DNA from: Camelus bactrianus | Lineage: Eukaryota > Chordata > Mammalia > Artiodactyla > Camelidae | Direction: 5' to 3' | NCBI RefSeq assembly: GCF_048773025.1 | Contig: NC_133557.1 | Coordinates: forward strand, 21,530,001 to 21,594,000 | DNA length: 64,000 nucleotides | Shown here: piece after piece, positions 10,098 through 19,929 of the stretch | Layout: each line of letters opens with the position of its first letter | How positions within the stretch are numbered: position 1 is the first letter of the stretch | Made by a program: the position numbers and the translations under genes | The notes under the pieces: model-generated | The model's input: the letters and a program-made list of their open reading frames with translations, nothing else | Database searches by the model: none | What the model was told of the DNA's origin: nothing

Positions 10098-10320
10098 GGG
10101 GTGACCAACTCTCAGTTGGCTGGCGATTGTCCCTGTTTTTTTTATTTTTTATTTATTTATTTTTTTAATGGAAGTCCTGGGGATTGAACCCAGGACCTCA
10201 TGCGTGCTAAGCAAGAGCGCTCTACCACTGAACTGTACTCAAACCCCATCCCAGTTTTTTTTTAAACTGAAAATCCTGCATCCTGAGAACCCCTTGGTCC
10301 CAGGCAAATGGAATCCTAAA
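10098..10320. mobile_element. Small DNA-transposon-like relic split by a SINE
   Basis: Left end GGGGTGACCAACTCTCAG and right end 'cttggtcccaggcaaatg' resemble a short palindromic MITE of the 'GGGTGACCA...CCCGGTTTGCCCGGG' kind. A similar left end recurs at 63816. The family name is not settled. Confidence 0.5.
10137..10247 (-). mobile_element. Vic-1 SINE nested in a DNA relic
   Basis: Minus copy flanked by TCCCTGTTTTTTT (about 10130) and TCCCAGTTTTTTT (about 10249). The T run of the left flank merges with the SINE tail, so the exact left edge is uncertain. Confidence 0.93.
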
Positions 10321-10469
10321 ACACAGCTGCCCCAGGAGAGGCACACTGGGACCAAGGCTGACCTGGGGACCAGTGGGGACAAGTGCCCAGCACTCCCTTC
10401 CTCAGATCCTCACATGCTCCAGCTCCAGTGGGTTGTGGATAGACTCAGCTATAAAATGTAAATTAGCGT

Positions 10470-10665
10470 AGAAAGGGTGGAAGATTCATGGGAGGATGCA
10501 CAGGAAACTGACAACAGAGGTTGCTTGTGGGGATGAGAGCCTGGCCCGTGGGTTTCAAGGGAAGAAGAGAGATTTCACTAGTAGCTCTTTTGAACCCTTT
10601 CATTTTTGTACTATGTAAACGTATTACCTATTTAAGAAAACACACCCATTTAGAAATAAAATGTT
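10470..10665 (+). mobile_element. Old L1 3' end (L1ME type)
   Basis: 'ggatgcacaggaaactgaca', then 'ggttgcttgtggggatgaga', then 'actatgtaaacgtattaccta' match the L1M 3' UTR. Ends in an A-rich 'taaaatgttatttaa'. Confidence 0.8.
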
Positions 10666-11400
10666 ATTTAACACACTTAGATTTCTTTGCAGAGTGTGCA
10701 GACTTATGTGTTTGGGTAAATTAAAGGGATTTAGAATGAGGATCCTAACCTTGTCTCCATGACTACACTCAACCTGCATGTGGGTTGTCTGAAGTGATCC
10801 GCACTTCTAGAGTGTAGACAGACAGCAGCTATGGGGCCCCTTTGTTCTCTCCGTCCTCCCCTGAAGCCATATCTAAGTACTTAGTAAACTCTTCCTTTAT
10901 TTGTTCATTTGTTCATTCATTCTAAGGATGGGATAATGTAGACTTTGAAAAGTTTGCCTTAAGGGCCCCCAATTTAAATTTCTCCCAGTGGCTCCACTAC
11001 AAGCCCCCTGTACATTGCTTATTAATCATTAACTCACCTTCCTGACACACATTTCTATTTTTATATATTAATGTGTTCTCTGCTTAAAGGGAAGAAAATT
11101 CTGTTGCTGTAGCAGAATGTGGGCTTTTGAACAAGGCTGCCTTTGCCTGGCCTAGCCACCCCTCCTCCTCCAATCCTTCATTCAGAGTGAGATCTACCCT
11201 AGCGACGTAGCAGGCTGCCTCTGGAGCAGGGCTGGGACCAGGGGGAGGCCAGAGAGACCCAGGGCCCCAGATTTAAGGAGGCGCTTGCTCTCAGGCGCCT
11301 GTTCCACACTCGCCTGACCCTGAGTGTCAGTGCCTCCTTAAATGCTGCCTTCTGGGTGCCTCCTTGCCCCACCCCAGTCCCAGCCTGCTTTTCCGTCCTG
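10666..11400. other. No recognisable feature
   Basis: Unique-looking. About 11200-11400 is GC-richer with several short frames, none convincing. Confidence 0.5.
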
Positions 11401-11404
11401 AGCT

Positions 11405-11575
11405 GCTGAGTCCTGGCTCTGTGACTGACCTGGAGGTGGCCAGGCCCAGTGACATTTAATGTCCCCAAGACTCGGGGTCTTCAGCTATGAATTGGGGGTC
11501 TTGCAGAGGATTAGGTGAGATGGTGCTTGTAAGGGGATTTGCACTATGCTTTGCAAACTGCAAATGCTTCACTGT
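11405..11575 (+). mobile_element. MIR SINE (diverged)
   Basis: 'tcctggctctgtgactgacc' then 'attaggtgagatggtgcttg' and 'tgcactatgctttgcaaact' fit the MIR order with many changes. Confidence 0.55.
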
Positions 11576-11669
11576 TGGCTGCCCATTTACCCATTCATCC
11601 CCAGGGCAAGACCCACGCCAGGAGCTTTCTGTAGTTTCTCTAGTTTCTTTCTCACAAGACACAGGAGAA

Positions 11670-11745
11670 GCCTGTATCACAATTCTGATTCTACGGATGA
11701 GGAAACCAGGCTCTGAACCCACATCTCTCTGTGAGTCCAACATGT
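11670..11745 (-). mobile_element. MIR SINE fragment
   Basis: Reverse MIR: 'ctacggatgaggaaaccagg' followed by 'ctctgaacccacatctctct'. Confidence 0.5.
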
Positions 11746-11807
11746 CCCTAACTACCCAAAGTTGGAGTCTTTGTTATAAATAGCAAGTTAGGTACTTCTT
11801 GGGTGGG

Positions 11808-11965
11808 GGCTTTCAATCCTCACTGGGTGTCAGTACCACTTGAGGCATTTGTAAAAGCACAGATGCTTTGGGAAATTCTGGATTATTTGGTCTAGGGAGA
11901 GCACCATTGATACAGTTTTTAAAGAGCTCCAGCTGATTCTAATGTATAGCCAGTGTTGAGAACAA
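11808..11965 (+). mobile_element. MER5 (hAT-Charlie) copy
   Basis: 'gcatttgtaaaagcacagat', then 'gctccagctgattctaatgt', then 'gccagtgttgagaacaaaaa' follow the MER5 consensus. Non-coding MITE. Confidence 0.8.
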
Positions 11966-12054
11966 AAAGCTTTAAACTAGCTCTAAAGAGAACTCCAAGG
12001 GGCGGTTCTGAATTTCAGCATCTAATGAGACGCGGGCATGTGTGCATACAGAAA

Positions 12055-12145
12055 CACAAGCTTTGCAGTCGGTAACACAATTTTTTTTCTTAATTCCAGC
12101 TTCACTTTCCAAACAGCTGTGATCTCCTTACCTCTCTGAGCCAAT
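12055..12145 (+). mobile_element. MIR SINE 5' half
   Basis: 'gctttgcagtcggtaacaca', then 'acagctgtgatctccttacc', then 'tctctgagcc'. It abuts a MER5 copy. Confidence 0.55.
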
Positions 12146-12302
12146 TTGAGCACCATTAGAATAACCTTCAGGATTTATTAAACACTGAAAGACCCACTCC
12201 GTAGTTTAATCACAAGGTCTAGGTTGGGAGGGAGAATTTGGATTTCTAATAAGTCCCCAGGTGCTGCTGCTGGTTCAGGGAACACGATTTGAGAACCACT
12301 GT
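12146..12302 (+). mobile_element. MER5 (hAT-Charlie) copy
   Basis: 'ttagaataaccttcaggatt', then 'aagtccccaggtgctgctgc', ending 'gatttgagaaccactg', the MER5 terminal repeat. Confidence 0.9.
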
Positions 12303-12384
12303 TCTGAGTTGATTGTCATGGTCATGGACAAATCCAGCTCAGGGCACCATCTCCCACCTCAGATCAATCCTTGGCACCTGGAAG

Positions 12385-12545
12385 GTGTATTTCATTCCAT
12401 CCTTGTAGCAATGGGGTCCCTTGATTGCCGGTATTTTATGGAGGAGGTAACCCAGTCTCCCAAATGTGAAGTGACTTGGCCAAGGTCACACAGCCAGAAA
12501 GTTGCCAAAGTCTGGGTTTGAACGCTGGTTTATATCATTAAAGGC
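12385..12545 (-). mobile_element. MIR SINE
   Basis: Reverse MIR core 'gtgacttggccaaggtcaca', then 'cagccagaaagttgccaaag' and 'tctgggtttgaacgctgg'. Confidence 0.88.
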
Positions 12546-12674
12546 AAGACAGAATCTGGGCCATCAACTTCTTTCCTGGCATCAAAGCAAACTCTCCCAC
12601 CAGCTGCTGGAGAGCTCGCATCCCCATCCGCGCGCCTTACACCCAAAATCCTCCTGGCTTTTTAATTCTTTCAG

Positions 12675-12780
12675 CTGCTTGCAGAGCAGGCGGCGCTGAA
12701 CTCCGTGGAGGAATGGCGCCCCCTGGTGGCTGTTTGGAGAGCCACGTTCCGCTGCCCTGGCGGGGCGCTCTGTCTTCTGA
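12675..12780 (+). other. Possible 106-bp exon in a CpG-richer patch
   Basis: A pyrimidine-rich stretch ending in TTCTTTCAG (AG at 12673-12674) is followed by 106 bp that stay open in the frame starting at 12675 (35 codons plus one base). It ends at a canonical donor, A|GTGAGT at 12780/12781. CpG is locally frequent (about 12610-12780). I do not recognise the 35-residue product, and no matching exon is seen nearby. It may be chance, or the CpG may belong to the CTCF-type site inside it. No function is proposed. Confidence 0.25.
12714..12730 (-). promoter_or_regulatory. Strong CTCF-type binding motif
   Basis: The minus strand reads GCCACCAGGGGGCGCCA, containing CCACCAGGGGGCGC, which fits the core CTCF consensus at essentially all constrained positions. 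CTCF binds such sites to anchor chromatin loops, with motif direction setting loop direction; here the motif points left. Occupancy is inferred from sequence only. Confidence 0.7.
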
Positions 12781-12991
12781 GTGAGTCACAGGCATTCTTG
12801 GGCCCCACTGCTAACACGGAAAATATTATTCAGTTCATTCCATCCTCAGAAAGAACTCAGGGTGTTGAAAGGGGGTGGGGACTTCAGGGCTGAGGAATGT
12901 AGAGGAAGGGCGGTGGACTGGGCCCTGGGATCTCAGGGGGCTGGGGTAAAATGGTGAAGATGGTGAAAGCGGCTGAGAACAATCGGGACTT

Positions 12992-13005
12992 TGACCTTTT
13001 GACCT
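12992..13005 (-). promoter_or_regulatory. Perfect DR2 nuclear-receptor half-site pair
   Basis: TGACCT TT TGACCT on the plus strand, i.e. AGGTCA AA AGGTCA on the minus strand. Two perfect half-sites with a 2-bp spacer are the layout used by RAR/RXR. It lies about 260 bp from the CTCF-type motif. Function is not shown. Confidence 0.45.
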
Positions 13006-13112
13006 TCCCCGAGACTCCTGCCGAGGAACTTCCAGGACTAAATCTCCTGGGGTTGTTATCAAAGTCTGGCGTGTTCCCTTGAAGGCCAGTGTCCACTGCT
13101 TGGTCTGGTCCA

Positions 13113-13472
13113 TTTGCTCATTCATTTATTCATTTAACAGATTCTTTTTTGAGTGCCTGCTGTGTGCCAGCACTGTTCTAGGTGCTGGGGATACAGAAAT
13201 ACACAGAACAGACAGAATCCCTGCCTTCATGATGCCCTCCTGCTCTAGAACGATCAGAGAATAAATGAATGAATGAATGAGTGAGTGAAACACGTGGAGA
13301 AAAATAAGGATGGGGAATGGAGCCCTCACTGAGAAGGTGACACTTAAGCAAAAACATAAGGGAGGAGAGAGAAAGAAAGTGGCAGATATCTGGGGAAAGA
13401 ATGTTCCAGGAGGTGAAAATGGTAAGAGCAAAGGCCCTGGGGCAGGGCAAGCAGGTATGTTTGAGGACCTAG
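13113..13472 (-). mobile_element. L2 LINE 3' end with (GAAT)n patch
   Basis: Very clear reverse L2: 'tgctgtgtgccagcactgtt', 'ctaggtgctggggatacaga', 'gaaggtgacacttaagcaaa', 'gcaaaggccctggggcaggg'. A short (GAAT)n/(GAGT)n run at about 13265-13288 lies inside it. Confidence 0.95.
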
Positions 13473-13579
13473 TTCTTGATCATAGATTGGGATATTTTTT
13501 TTTTCGTAGTCAGGAACCACTTGCCCAGTTATGAACAAAATGGTTGTCACTTAATTCCAAAACTTAAATACATATTTCA

Positions 13580-13900
13580 GTCCGATCAGGGTGGGTTGAG
13601 GAGCGAACAGGAGGAGAGAAAGGGGGAGAGAGGAACTATAAACAAGTCTTTGAGAAAGTTTACCAAAAAAGGGAGCAGAGAAGGGGGGAAGATACAGCTC
13701 TGTGGTAGAGTGCATGCTTAGCATACACGAGGTCCTAGATTCATTCCCCAGTGCCTCCATTAAAAAAATATATACACATAAACATGTAAATAGACCTAAC
13801 TTACCCCCTCACCCCCCAAAAAAGGGAGCAGAGAAATGGTGCAGTCCCTGGGAATGACATCCAGGAAGGGGTCCAAGTGGATGAGAAGTAGGCTCGTGTG
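13580..13900 (-). mobile_element. L2 LINE piece split by a SINE
   Basis: 'caagtctttgagaaagttta' and 'gggagcagagaaatggtgca' fit a more upstream part of reverse L2. It may be the same L2 as 13113-13472. Confidence 0.6.
13683..13817 (+). mobile_element. Full-length Vic-1 SINE
   Basis: Complete copy from GGGGGAAGATACAGCTCTGT to a tail ending CTAACTTACCCCCTCACCCCCC. Perfect flanks AAAAAAGGGAGCAGAGAA at 13665-13682 and 13818-13835 (the A part may be shared with the tail). Good reference copy for the family. Confidence 0.96.
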
Positions 13901-14039
13901 CATGTCAACCTTGGTTGACCCGAGGATTTGGGTCCTGGATCCTGTCCTCCTCGACAATCTTGTTTAGTGCCAAGATTTGAAATGGCATCTTGATGTTGAT
14001 GACTTCCCCATTTGTGTCTGCTAATTTATGTCCCCTAAG
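13901..14039. other. No clear feature, possibly diverged L2
   Basis: Short GC-mixed stretch before the next L2. 'atcttgatgttgatgacttcc' hints at L2 but is too weak to call. Confidence 0.4.
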
Positions 14040-14630
14040 CATGTCCAAATCTACAGACTGGTATCTCCGATCATTGTCGGTTATCTAAAATAGAATGCTT
14101 GACTGCCTCCTGCTCCACCAAACTTGCCCCCTTCCATTTGGCTTTGATAAGCACAGAAGTGAGGCCTAGTCTTTGTTCTCTCTTCCTCCCACTCCACATC
14201 CGGGAGTGGCAAGCCCTGTGGGCTCCCGCTACCCCCCATCTCTCAGTCCCCCTACCTCCGCTCTTGCCCCACTGCAATCAATTTCTTACCCAGTAGTCAA
14301 GTGGATCTGAAAAAGTAAATCAAATAGTTCCAGATCCCTGCTTAAAATTCTCCATTGCTTTTCCATAACAACCAGAATAAAACCTCTTTTCCATTGGCCT
14401 CCAAGATCTTGCATGACCTCACGCTGGCCTCTGATTGCATTTCATCCATTCTCTGCCCCACCTTGTGTTTCTCAAAGATTCCCTGCCAAGGGAATTTTCC
14501 TTGACATACTGTCCTCCAGTGTCATAGGGCTGGCTCCTTCCCCTCCTCCATTCTCAGCTTCAGTGTCACCTCTCGAGAAGCTTCCCCTGATGCCCATTCT
14601 GAAGTGACCTCCCCAGCAGATGCTCTTGTG
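14040..14630 (+). mobile_element. L2 LINE 3' region
   Basis: 'gatccctgcttaaaattctcc', then 'cctccaagatcttgcatgac', then 'tcacctctcgagaagcttcc' follow L2 order; 14040-14260 is weaker. Confidence 0.78.
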
Positions 14631-14889
14631 CAGACACAGCCTCCCTGCCCCATAAACCACAATTCATCTCCTCTGCACCAGTGTTCTCTAGTTCCTACCA
14701 CCTGGTGTCCAGGACTAGCCCCGGATCCTGGTTTTCCAGGAGCCTGGTTCTTCAGGCTTTCTTTTGAGTCAACAAACTCTCCCATAGCCTACCAATACTT
14801 TCCTTATTTTTCACTTAATTGAGCCAGAGGTGCAACTAGAGAGCTGTAAGGGGGTATAGCCTCCACTATTAGGATTCCAAGAGAATTCG
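14631..14889. other. No recognisable feature
   Basis: Unassigned sequence between an L2 and an LTR-like relic. Confidence 0.45.
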
Positions 14890-15290
14890 TTGAACTGTAC
14901 CTGAGAAATGCTTTAGATCAACAGCTGTACAAAGACCAAAGGAAAACAGTAGATTAAACAAGAGAGATTTTTATTTCTCACTTAATAGACCCTATGTAAG
15001 GAGTCCAGGGCTGTCTGGGTGGCTCTGCCTTGTCTTGCTCAGTATCATCAACATGTGGCTTCCGCCTTATGGGGCCAAATGGCTGTTTCAGGTCCCAAGA
15101 GGGAAGACAGAGGGAGTGTGCTCTCCTTTTTAAGGTCTTGATCCAGGAAGTTGCATATATTACTTCTGCTCCCATCCCATTGGCTGGAACCTTGTCACAT
15201 GATCACACCTAGCTGCAAGGAAAGCTGGGAAATGTAGTCTTTCACTGGGCAGCCCTGTGCTTCCTTCCAGTCACATTCTGCAAGGAAAAC
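14890..15290 (-). mobile_element. Ancient LTR-like relic, family B
   Basis: Blocks 'atttttatttctcacttaat', 'cccattggctggaaccttgt', 'gctgcaaggaaagctgggaa' recur, reversed, in other family B copies (22920, 33550, 49680, 58630). Old fossil without coding content. The database name is not assigned. Confidence 0.65.
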
Positions 15291-15519
15291 CCTATTCTGA
15301 TTACTAAGAGTGTAGCCATACATTTTACATTTACACAAGTAGTCTTGTGTTCTAGAGTGGGTTTTTTTTCATTGTTTTTAAGGTCTGTTCACATCCCTGT
15401 GCACACCTAATGCATGCCTTTAATAATTCCCCCTACTCTGTGCATTGGCCACATTTTAGCAATGCATTCTCCTAGCAATGGGCCCTCATCCCTGCCTCCA
15501 CCTCTGCACCTGTCATTGC
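15291..15519. other. No recognisable feature
   Basis: Unassigned, partly pyrimidine-rich. Confidence 0.4.
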
Positions 15520-15695
15520 AATGGGCATCTTTGTGCATGTCCCCTGCGGACTGAACGAGCAGCTCTGTGGGAGCTATACTCAGGAGAGGAGATACCAGGT
15601 CACAGGGTGTGTGGGTGGCAAGTATGGCCAGGCTGCTGTCCAGCATCGCTGCTCCCAGTCTTCCGTCCTACCAGCAGCCATGGGGGTTTCTACCC
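15520..15695 (-). mobile_element. Probable L1 fragment (diverged)
   Basis: 'gggcatctttgtgcatgtcc', 'ccaggtcacagggtgtgtgg' and 'ctaccagcagccatgggggt' resemble the reverse L1 3' part but are poor matches. Confidence 0.4.
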
Positions 15696-15855
15696 AAAAG
15701 GTATTTTATTCATTTTTGTTACATACATAGTTGGACATCCATTGTTTTTGCATGGATACATCTTTTTCTGGTCACTGCACCCAAGTGTTTTTTGGGGGAA
15801 GTACCTCCAATCTTTTTTAAAAGTTATCTCTCTCACCACTTAGGAAATTCCTAGG

Positions 15856-16001
15856 TTTTTTTTTTTTTTTTTTTTTTTTTTGATGAGTTTGCTTTCTTCT
15901 TCTTCTTCTTCTTCTTTTTTTTAATGGAGGTACTGGGGATTGAACCCAGGACCTGGTGCATTCTAAGCACGTGCTCTACCACTGAGCTATTATCCTCCCC
16001 C
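15856..16001 (-). mobile_element. Vic-1 SINE behind a long T tract
   Basis: 26 T (about 15856-15881), a (CTT)n stretch (about 15894-15916), then a minus Vic-1 with intact-looking head. The T tract and (CTT)n are the reverse of an expanded A-rich tail. Confidence 0.93.
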
Positions 16002-16004
16002 ACC

Positions 16005-16460
16005 TTCAGTCTTAATCCCTGTGATTCAGATGGGACTGACTTTGCTCCCTCACTTCCTGGTCTGACCATGTGACTGAGCACTGGCCAGTCAACATGTTAA
16101 TCTCTCAATCAATCAAGTAAAGGCACATGAGTCAAGCTGGGCCAAATTAGAGCCAACTCGGAACTTTAACTGGAACTGTTGGGAAAATGCCCTTTCCCTG
16201 CAGGTGGCTAAGCTGGTAAGTCTGGAGCTGTTGGAGGCCATGATTTCTACTATTTGAAGGGGGAAGCCACTTCACGGGGGGAGCCTTCACAGAAGAAAGC
16301 ATAACTGAGGGGTGAAGGCTAGATACAGATGCTGTAGCTTATGCCGCTGGAACCAACCGTGCCTGAAGCCGATTTGCACTGAAGCTCACAGTTACATAAG
16401 CCAATAAATTCTTCCTCTGTTGAAGCCAATTTGAGTTAGGCTTAGGTTCTCACAGCCAAA
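16005..16460 (+). mobile_element. Ancient LTR-like relic, family A
   Basis: 'gcacatgagtcaagctgggcc', 'aactggaactgttgggaaaa', 'gtgcctgaagccgatttgca' and 'taagccaataaattcttcct' match the other family A copies. Old and non-coding. The family is TG...CA-like with an AATAAA near its 3' end, as in LTRs. Confidence 0.75.
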
Positions 16461-16489
16461 ATAATTCACTCATAGCCCTTACCCCACCC

Positions 16490-16540
16490 ATTCTGCCACC
16501 CAGCACAGTCGGTCACAGAACGAATATTTATTGAATGAAT
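16490..16540 (+). mobile_element. L2 LINE 3' terminus
   Basis: 'aacgaatatttattgaatgaatgag' type ending; only about 50 bp. Confidence 0.6.
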
Positions 16541-17005
16541 GAGTGAGTCCATGTGTGGGAATAAATGGGACATGAGAAACAGCTCCCATGAGCTCTCCAA
16601 GAGTTTAGATGAGGTAATACTACTGGGAAGGCCCATAAATAAGAAAATTGGCTTTTAAAAATTTCCTTTTGCTAAATTCAGATTCTAAAGCTAAAAAGAC
16701 ATATGTATGCTCATACACTGCAGTTCAGTTTTTGCTCTTATGAGGATGACAATCAGGTCATCCTCATAAAAGGATGGTAACTTAAAACCCAGCCACATTC
16801 CCCCTCGAGGGCTGGAGACCAGACAAGCAGGCACAAGACTGTCTCTCTTCCGTAGCCTTCCAGGGATGTTTTCCTTTGTGCTTCTTTTTATGAAAAGTGG
16901 CTTGACATTGGTACTAACAAAACCCCAAGACTAAGCACATCAGCACCACCCATCTGACAGTGATTTGAGCTACAAATAAAATTTGATGTTTCTGTCTTTG
17001 AATTT
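16541..17005. other. No repeat seen; contains a perfect hairpin
   Basis: Unique-looking AT-rich sequence. The one clear structure is the inverted repeat at 16738-16769. Confidence 0.5.
16738..16769. repeat. Perfect 13-bp inverted repeat, 6-nt loop
   Basis: TTATGAGGATGAC, loop AATCAG, GTCATCCTCATAA: all 13 pairs match. No terminator or tRNA context. It is not in a repeat I recognise. Confidence 0.97.
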
Positions 17006-17009
17006 TTAA

Positions 17010-17600
17010 TTCATAAAAAAGTAATATGTGTATCTGATTTTTAAATCACCAAAGGTCAAGCAGGACAGAAGGCAGTGTCCTTTCCGGCTCCAACCCAGGC
17101 CTCAGTTGGCTTCTCTAGAAGCAGGCACATTGCCAGTTTCTCTTGTCACTTTCTAGAGATTCGCTGCAGGGACAGCTTCTATCAGCTAAGCCAACTGCAA
17201 GCAACAGAGACTCCAACTGCAAAGGGGTTTCTTCGTAGGCTGTGGGGAGCTTATAGAGTCAGTAAGAAGGGTAAAAACTGGCAGGAGATGAGGGAGGATA
17301 AGCATGGAAGATTCTGCCCAGGTCAATGTTGCTGCCACGATTGTACACATCTACAGCTGGACCCTGGCCCTGGCTGAGCACACAGCCGCTGATTCCTGGG
17401 AAGCAAGGGAAATCCAAACTCTCTGTACATTTATTTTGGCATTATTGGCTCAAGAGCTGAAACTCTTGGGCAGGAACATCTGGTTGCCCGGTGGTGGGGA
17501 GAAGTTCTCTTTATTTACAAGTTTGGGAAATCTTGCTAAATTTCCTTCCAAGAGATTGTTTCAGCCTACACTTCTAACAACAGTCCAGAAGAATTTATGT
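17010..17600 (-). mobile_element. Old L1 (L1ME type) pieces, interrupted
   Basis: About 17010-17175 ('aaaggtcaagcaggacagaa', 'ctggttccag'-like blocks, 'tttctagagattcgctgca') and about 17515-17600 ('cttccaagagattgtttcag', 'tacacttctaacaacagtcc') are reverse L1. About 17180-17510 between them resembles a family A/B LTR-like relic at its left end and is otherwise unassigned. Confidence 0.6.
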
Positions 17601-17604
17601 TGCC

Positions 17605-18035
17605 CCAATGGTGCCAAAAGGGCATAAAGAATAAGATTCGGAACCGATAGTGGGTGAGTCTTTGCATACTCCGTGGTATTGTGAAAGAGATTAAAACCAT
17701 CTAACGGTTGTTAGTCCAAATCCCTACAGAATTTGGAGATCCTTTTATAGTCCTGACTAAGAGGACAAAAAAGCCACCTGGATAATACAAATGTAACTGG
17801 CCCCCCGTGGCACTTAGGTGAGCCCTTTGACGATCAGCCTCTGTGATGGAGGGGGCTGTCTGATTTGTTTTTCTCTCTATTTTTAAGCCTTGGATTTCAA
17901 TTCATTAAAAAAGAAATCCTGGAGGTGCCAACTCTCAAGGAGCCCGTTAAGATCTGTCTTTCGGGAGTGGACTTCTGAACTGCCAGGCAAAATGAAATCA
18001 TAAATGTAATTACAGCATTGTACTGCTGTGTCTAA
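17605..18035. other. No recognisable feature
   Basis: Unique-looking; no repeat or exon supported. Confidence 0.5.
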
Positions 18036-18455
18036 GTAGCGTAAGCTATGACTCAGTTAGGAATGTTTTGGACTATAAGCAACAGAAAACCTGATTAAGA
18101 GTGGCTTATATTTTCTTCCAAAACAAGGAATCTAGAAGTAGGTAGCTGCTGTTATGGGGTGAATGATACCAGAGCCGGCTACTCTGTGATCATCTTGGCC
18201 TTTCCCTCATAGTGCAACAAGACAGCTGCTGTAGCTCCAGGCGTCACGTCAGTGTTCAAGGCAGGAAGAGGTAGGGGAAGGGCTGCAGCCAGTTGTGTCT
18301 GTCCCTTTTATCAGGAAAGCAAATATATTCCTGGAAATCCAACAGCATAGTTGGCAACCATAGCTGTAAACGATCTTTTCAGCTTCTAAAATAGGAGGAA
18401 GACGAGATTCAGAGGGTCAGGGAACGGTACTTGGCACAGCCAATTGGCTTTATCT
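18036..18455 (-). mobile_element. Ancient LTR-like relic, family B
   Basis: 'gactataagcaacagaaaac', 'agacagctgctgtagctccag' and 'aaggcaggaagaggtagggg' follow the reversed family pattern. Strongly diverged. Confidence 0.55.
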
Positions 18456-18844
18456 GCCACAAGAAACCAAAAAAAAGCCATAATGTTTTGGAATATTGAA
18501 ATCTCTTGTCCTTCCTTCAGTTCTTGCCTCTAAATGATGGACATTGTCATAATTTTTCTCTATACTATACATCCACAGGAGACTTGAGAGTAATTCACTG
18601 CATGAGTTATTAAGGGTTATTAAAATGTGGTATTCATGAACTAAAATTAGCCAATTTATCCACGCCGGTGTTCTGCCAAGTCTGTCTGGCTGCCACTCAA
18701 TGCTTGATGGCCTTGCCTTTGCACAAACAGCTGAAATTCCTACAATTTAAGGAAAAGACACTTTGTTATCGGTATTATCTTGAATTATGGTTTTCAATAG
18801 CTGCTTCTTTTTCCTGTGTACAAAAAGATGTTCCACCCTCTTGT
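18456..18844. other. No recognisable feature
   Basis: Unique-looking sequence without supported elements. Confidence 0.5.
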
Positions 18845-19013
18845 GGTTGAATTGTCTTCCAAAAAGTTATGGTCAAGTCAATCCCCCTACTTGTAAGTGT
18901 GAGCTTATTTGGAAACAGGGTCTTTGCAGATGTAATTAAATTAAGACGAGGTTGTAGTGAGTTATTGTGGGTCCTAATCCAATGACTGGAATCCTTATAA
19001 GAAGAGAAAACAG
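18845..19013 (+). mobile_element. MLT1-group LTR fragment (MaLR fossil)
   Basis: 'gtgagcttatttggaaacag', 'ggtctttgcagatgtaatta' and 'gaatccttataagaagagaa' mark the 5' half of an MLT1-type LTR. Partial, old. Confidence 0.8.
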
Positions 19014-19014
19014 A

Positions 19015-19800
19015 CCTTTGTGCACTGTTTGTGGGAATGTAAAATGCTGCAGCCACTGTGGCAAACAGTTTGGGAATTCCTCAAAAAATTAAAGATAAAA
19101 TTACCTTCTGACCAAAGAATTCCACTCCTGGGTATACAGGTGGCCCTCTGTACCAGTGAGTTCTGCATCCTTGGACATGGAGGGTTGACTGTGACTTGAA
19201 CATCTTCAGATTTTGGTACCCAAGGGAGTGACTGGAATAGTGGTGGTCTTGGAACCAATCCCTTTTGGATACTGAGGGATGACTGTATACCCAGGGTAAT
19301 GGAAAACAAAAAGTATTCAAACAAATACTTAGGTACGAATGTTCACAACAGCACTAGTCACAAAAGCCTCCCCCCACCCCCCGCAAAGGTAGAAGCTATC
19401 CAAATGTCCATCAGCTGATAAACAATATGTTATAGTCATGCAGTGGAATATTATCCAGTCACAAAAAGAAATGAAGTACTGATATATGCTACAACATGGA
19501 TGAACCTTGAAAACATGCTGAGTGAAAGAAATCAAGTGCAAAAGGCCACTTATTGTATGATTCTATTTATATGAAATGTCCAGAATAGGTAAATCTATAG
19601 AGACAGAAGCAGATTAACAATTGCCAGGGGCTGAGGGGAGGGAGGAATAGGGAGCGATGCTAATGGCTGGGGGGGGGGGTGGTTCCTAAATTTTAGGGTG
19701 ATGAAAATGCTTTAGAACTAGAGGTGGTGATTACACAGCATTGTGATTGTGTTAAATGCCACTGATGGTTAATTTTGTGTTATGTGAATTCCACCTCAAT
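19015..19800 (+). mobile_element. Old L1 3' part, split by a Tigger MITE
   Basis: 'gcactgtttgtgggaatgta', 'ttccactcctgggtata', 'tccaaatgtccatcagctga', 'aaacatgctgagtgaaagaa', 'attgccaggggctgagggga' and 'gaattccacctcaatttaga' follow L1 ORF2 end to 3' end. The 149-bp Tigger-type insert interrupts it. Confidence 0.93.
19137..19285 (-). mobile_element. Tigger/MER2-type MITE inside L1
   Basis: Ends CAGGTGGCCCTC and GAGGGATGACTG are inverted copies of the Tigger (pogo-like, TcMar) terminal repeat. TA dinucleotides flank it (19135-19136, 19286-19287). The L1 sequence continues cleanly on both sides. Confidence 0.9.
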
Positions 19801-19929
19801 TTAGAAAGAGGAGGAGGAAGAGGGAAAGAAAGAAAAAGAAAGAACCAGAAGAGTTATTGTCAGTGGCCATATGGAGGAAATCCACATACATTTGTATATT
19901 GTTACAATGGCCTTTGGGCAATATCTTTT

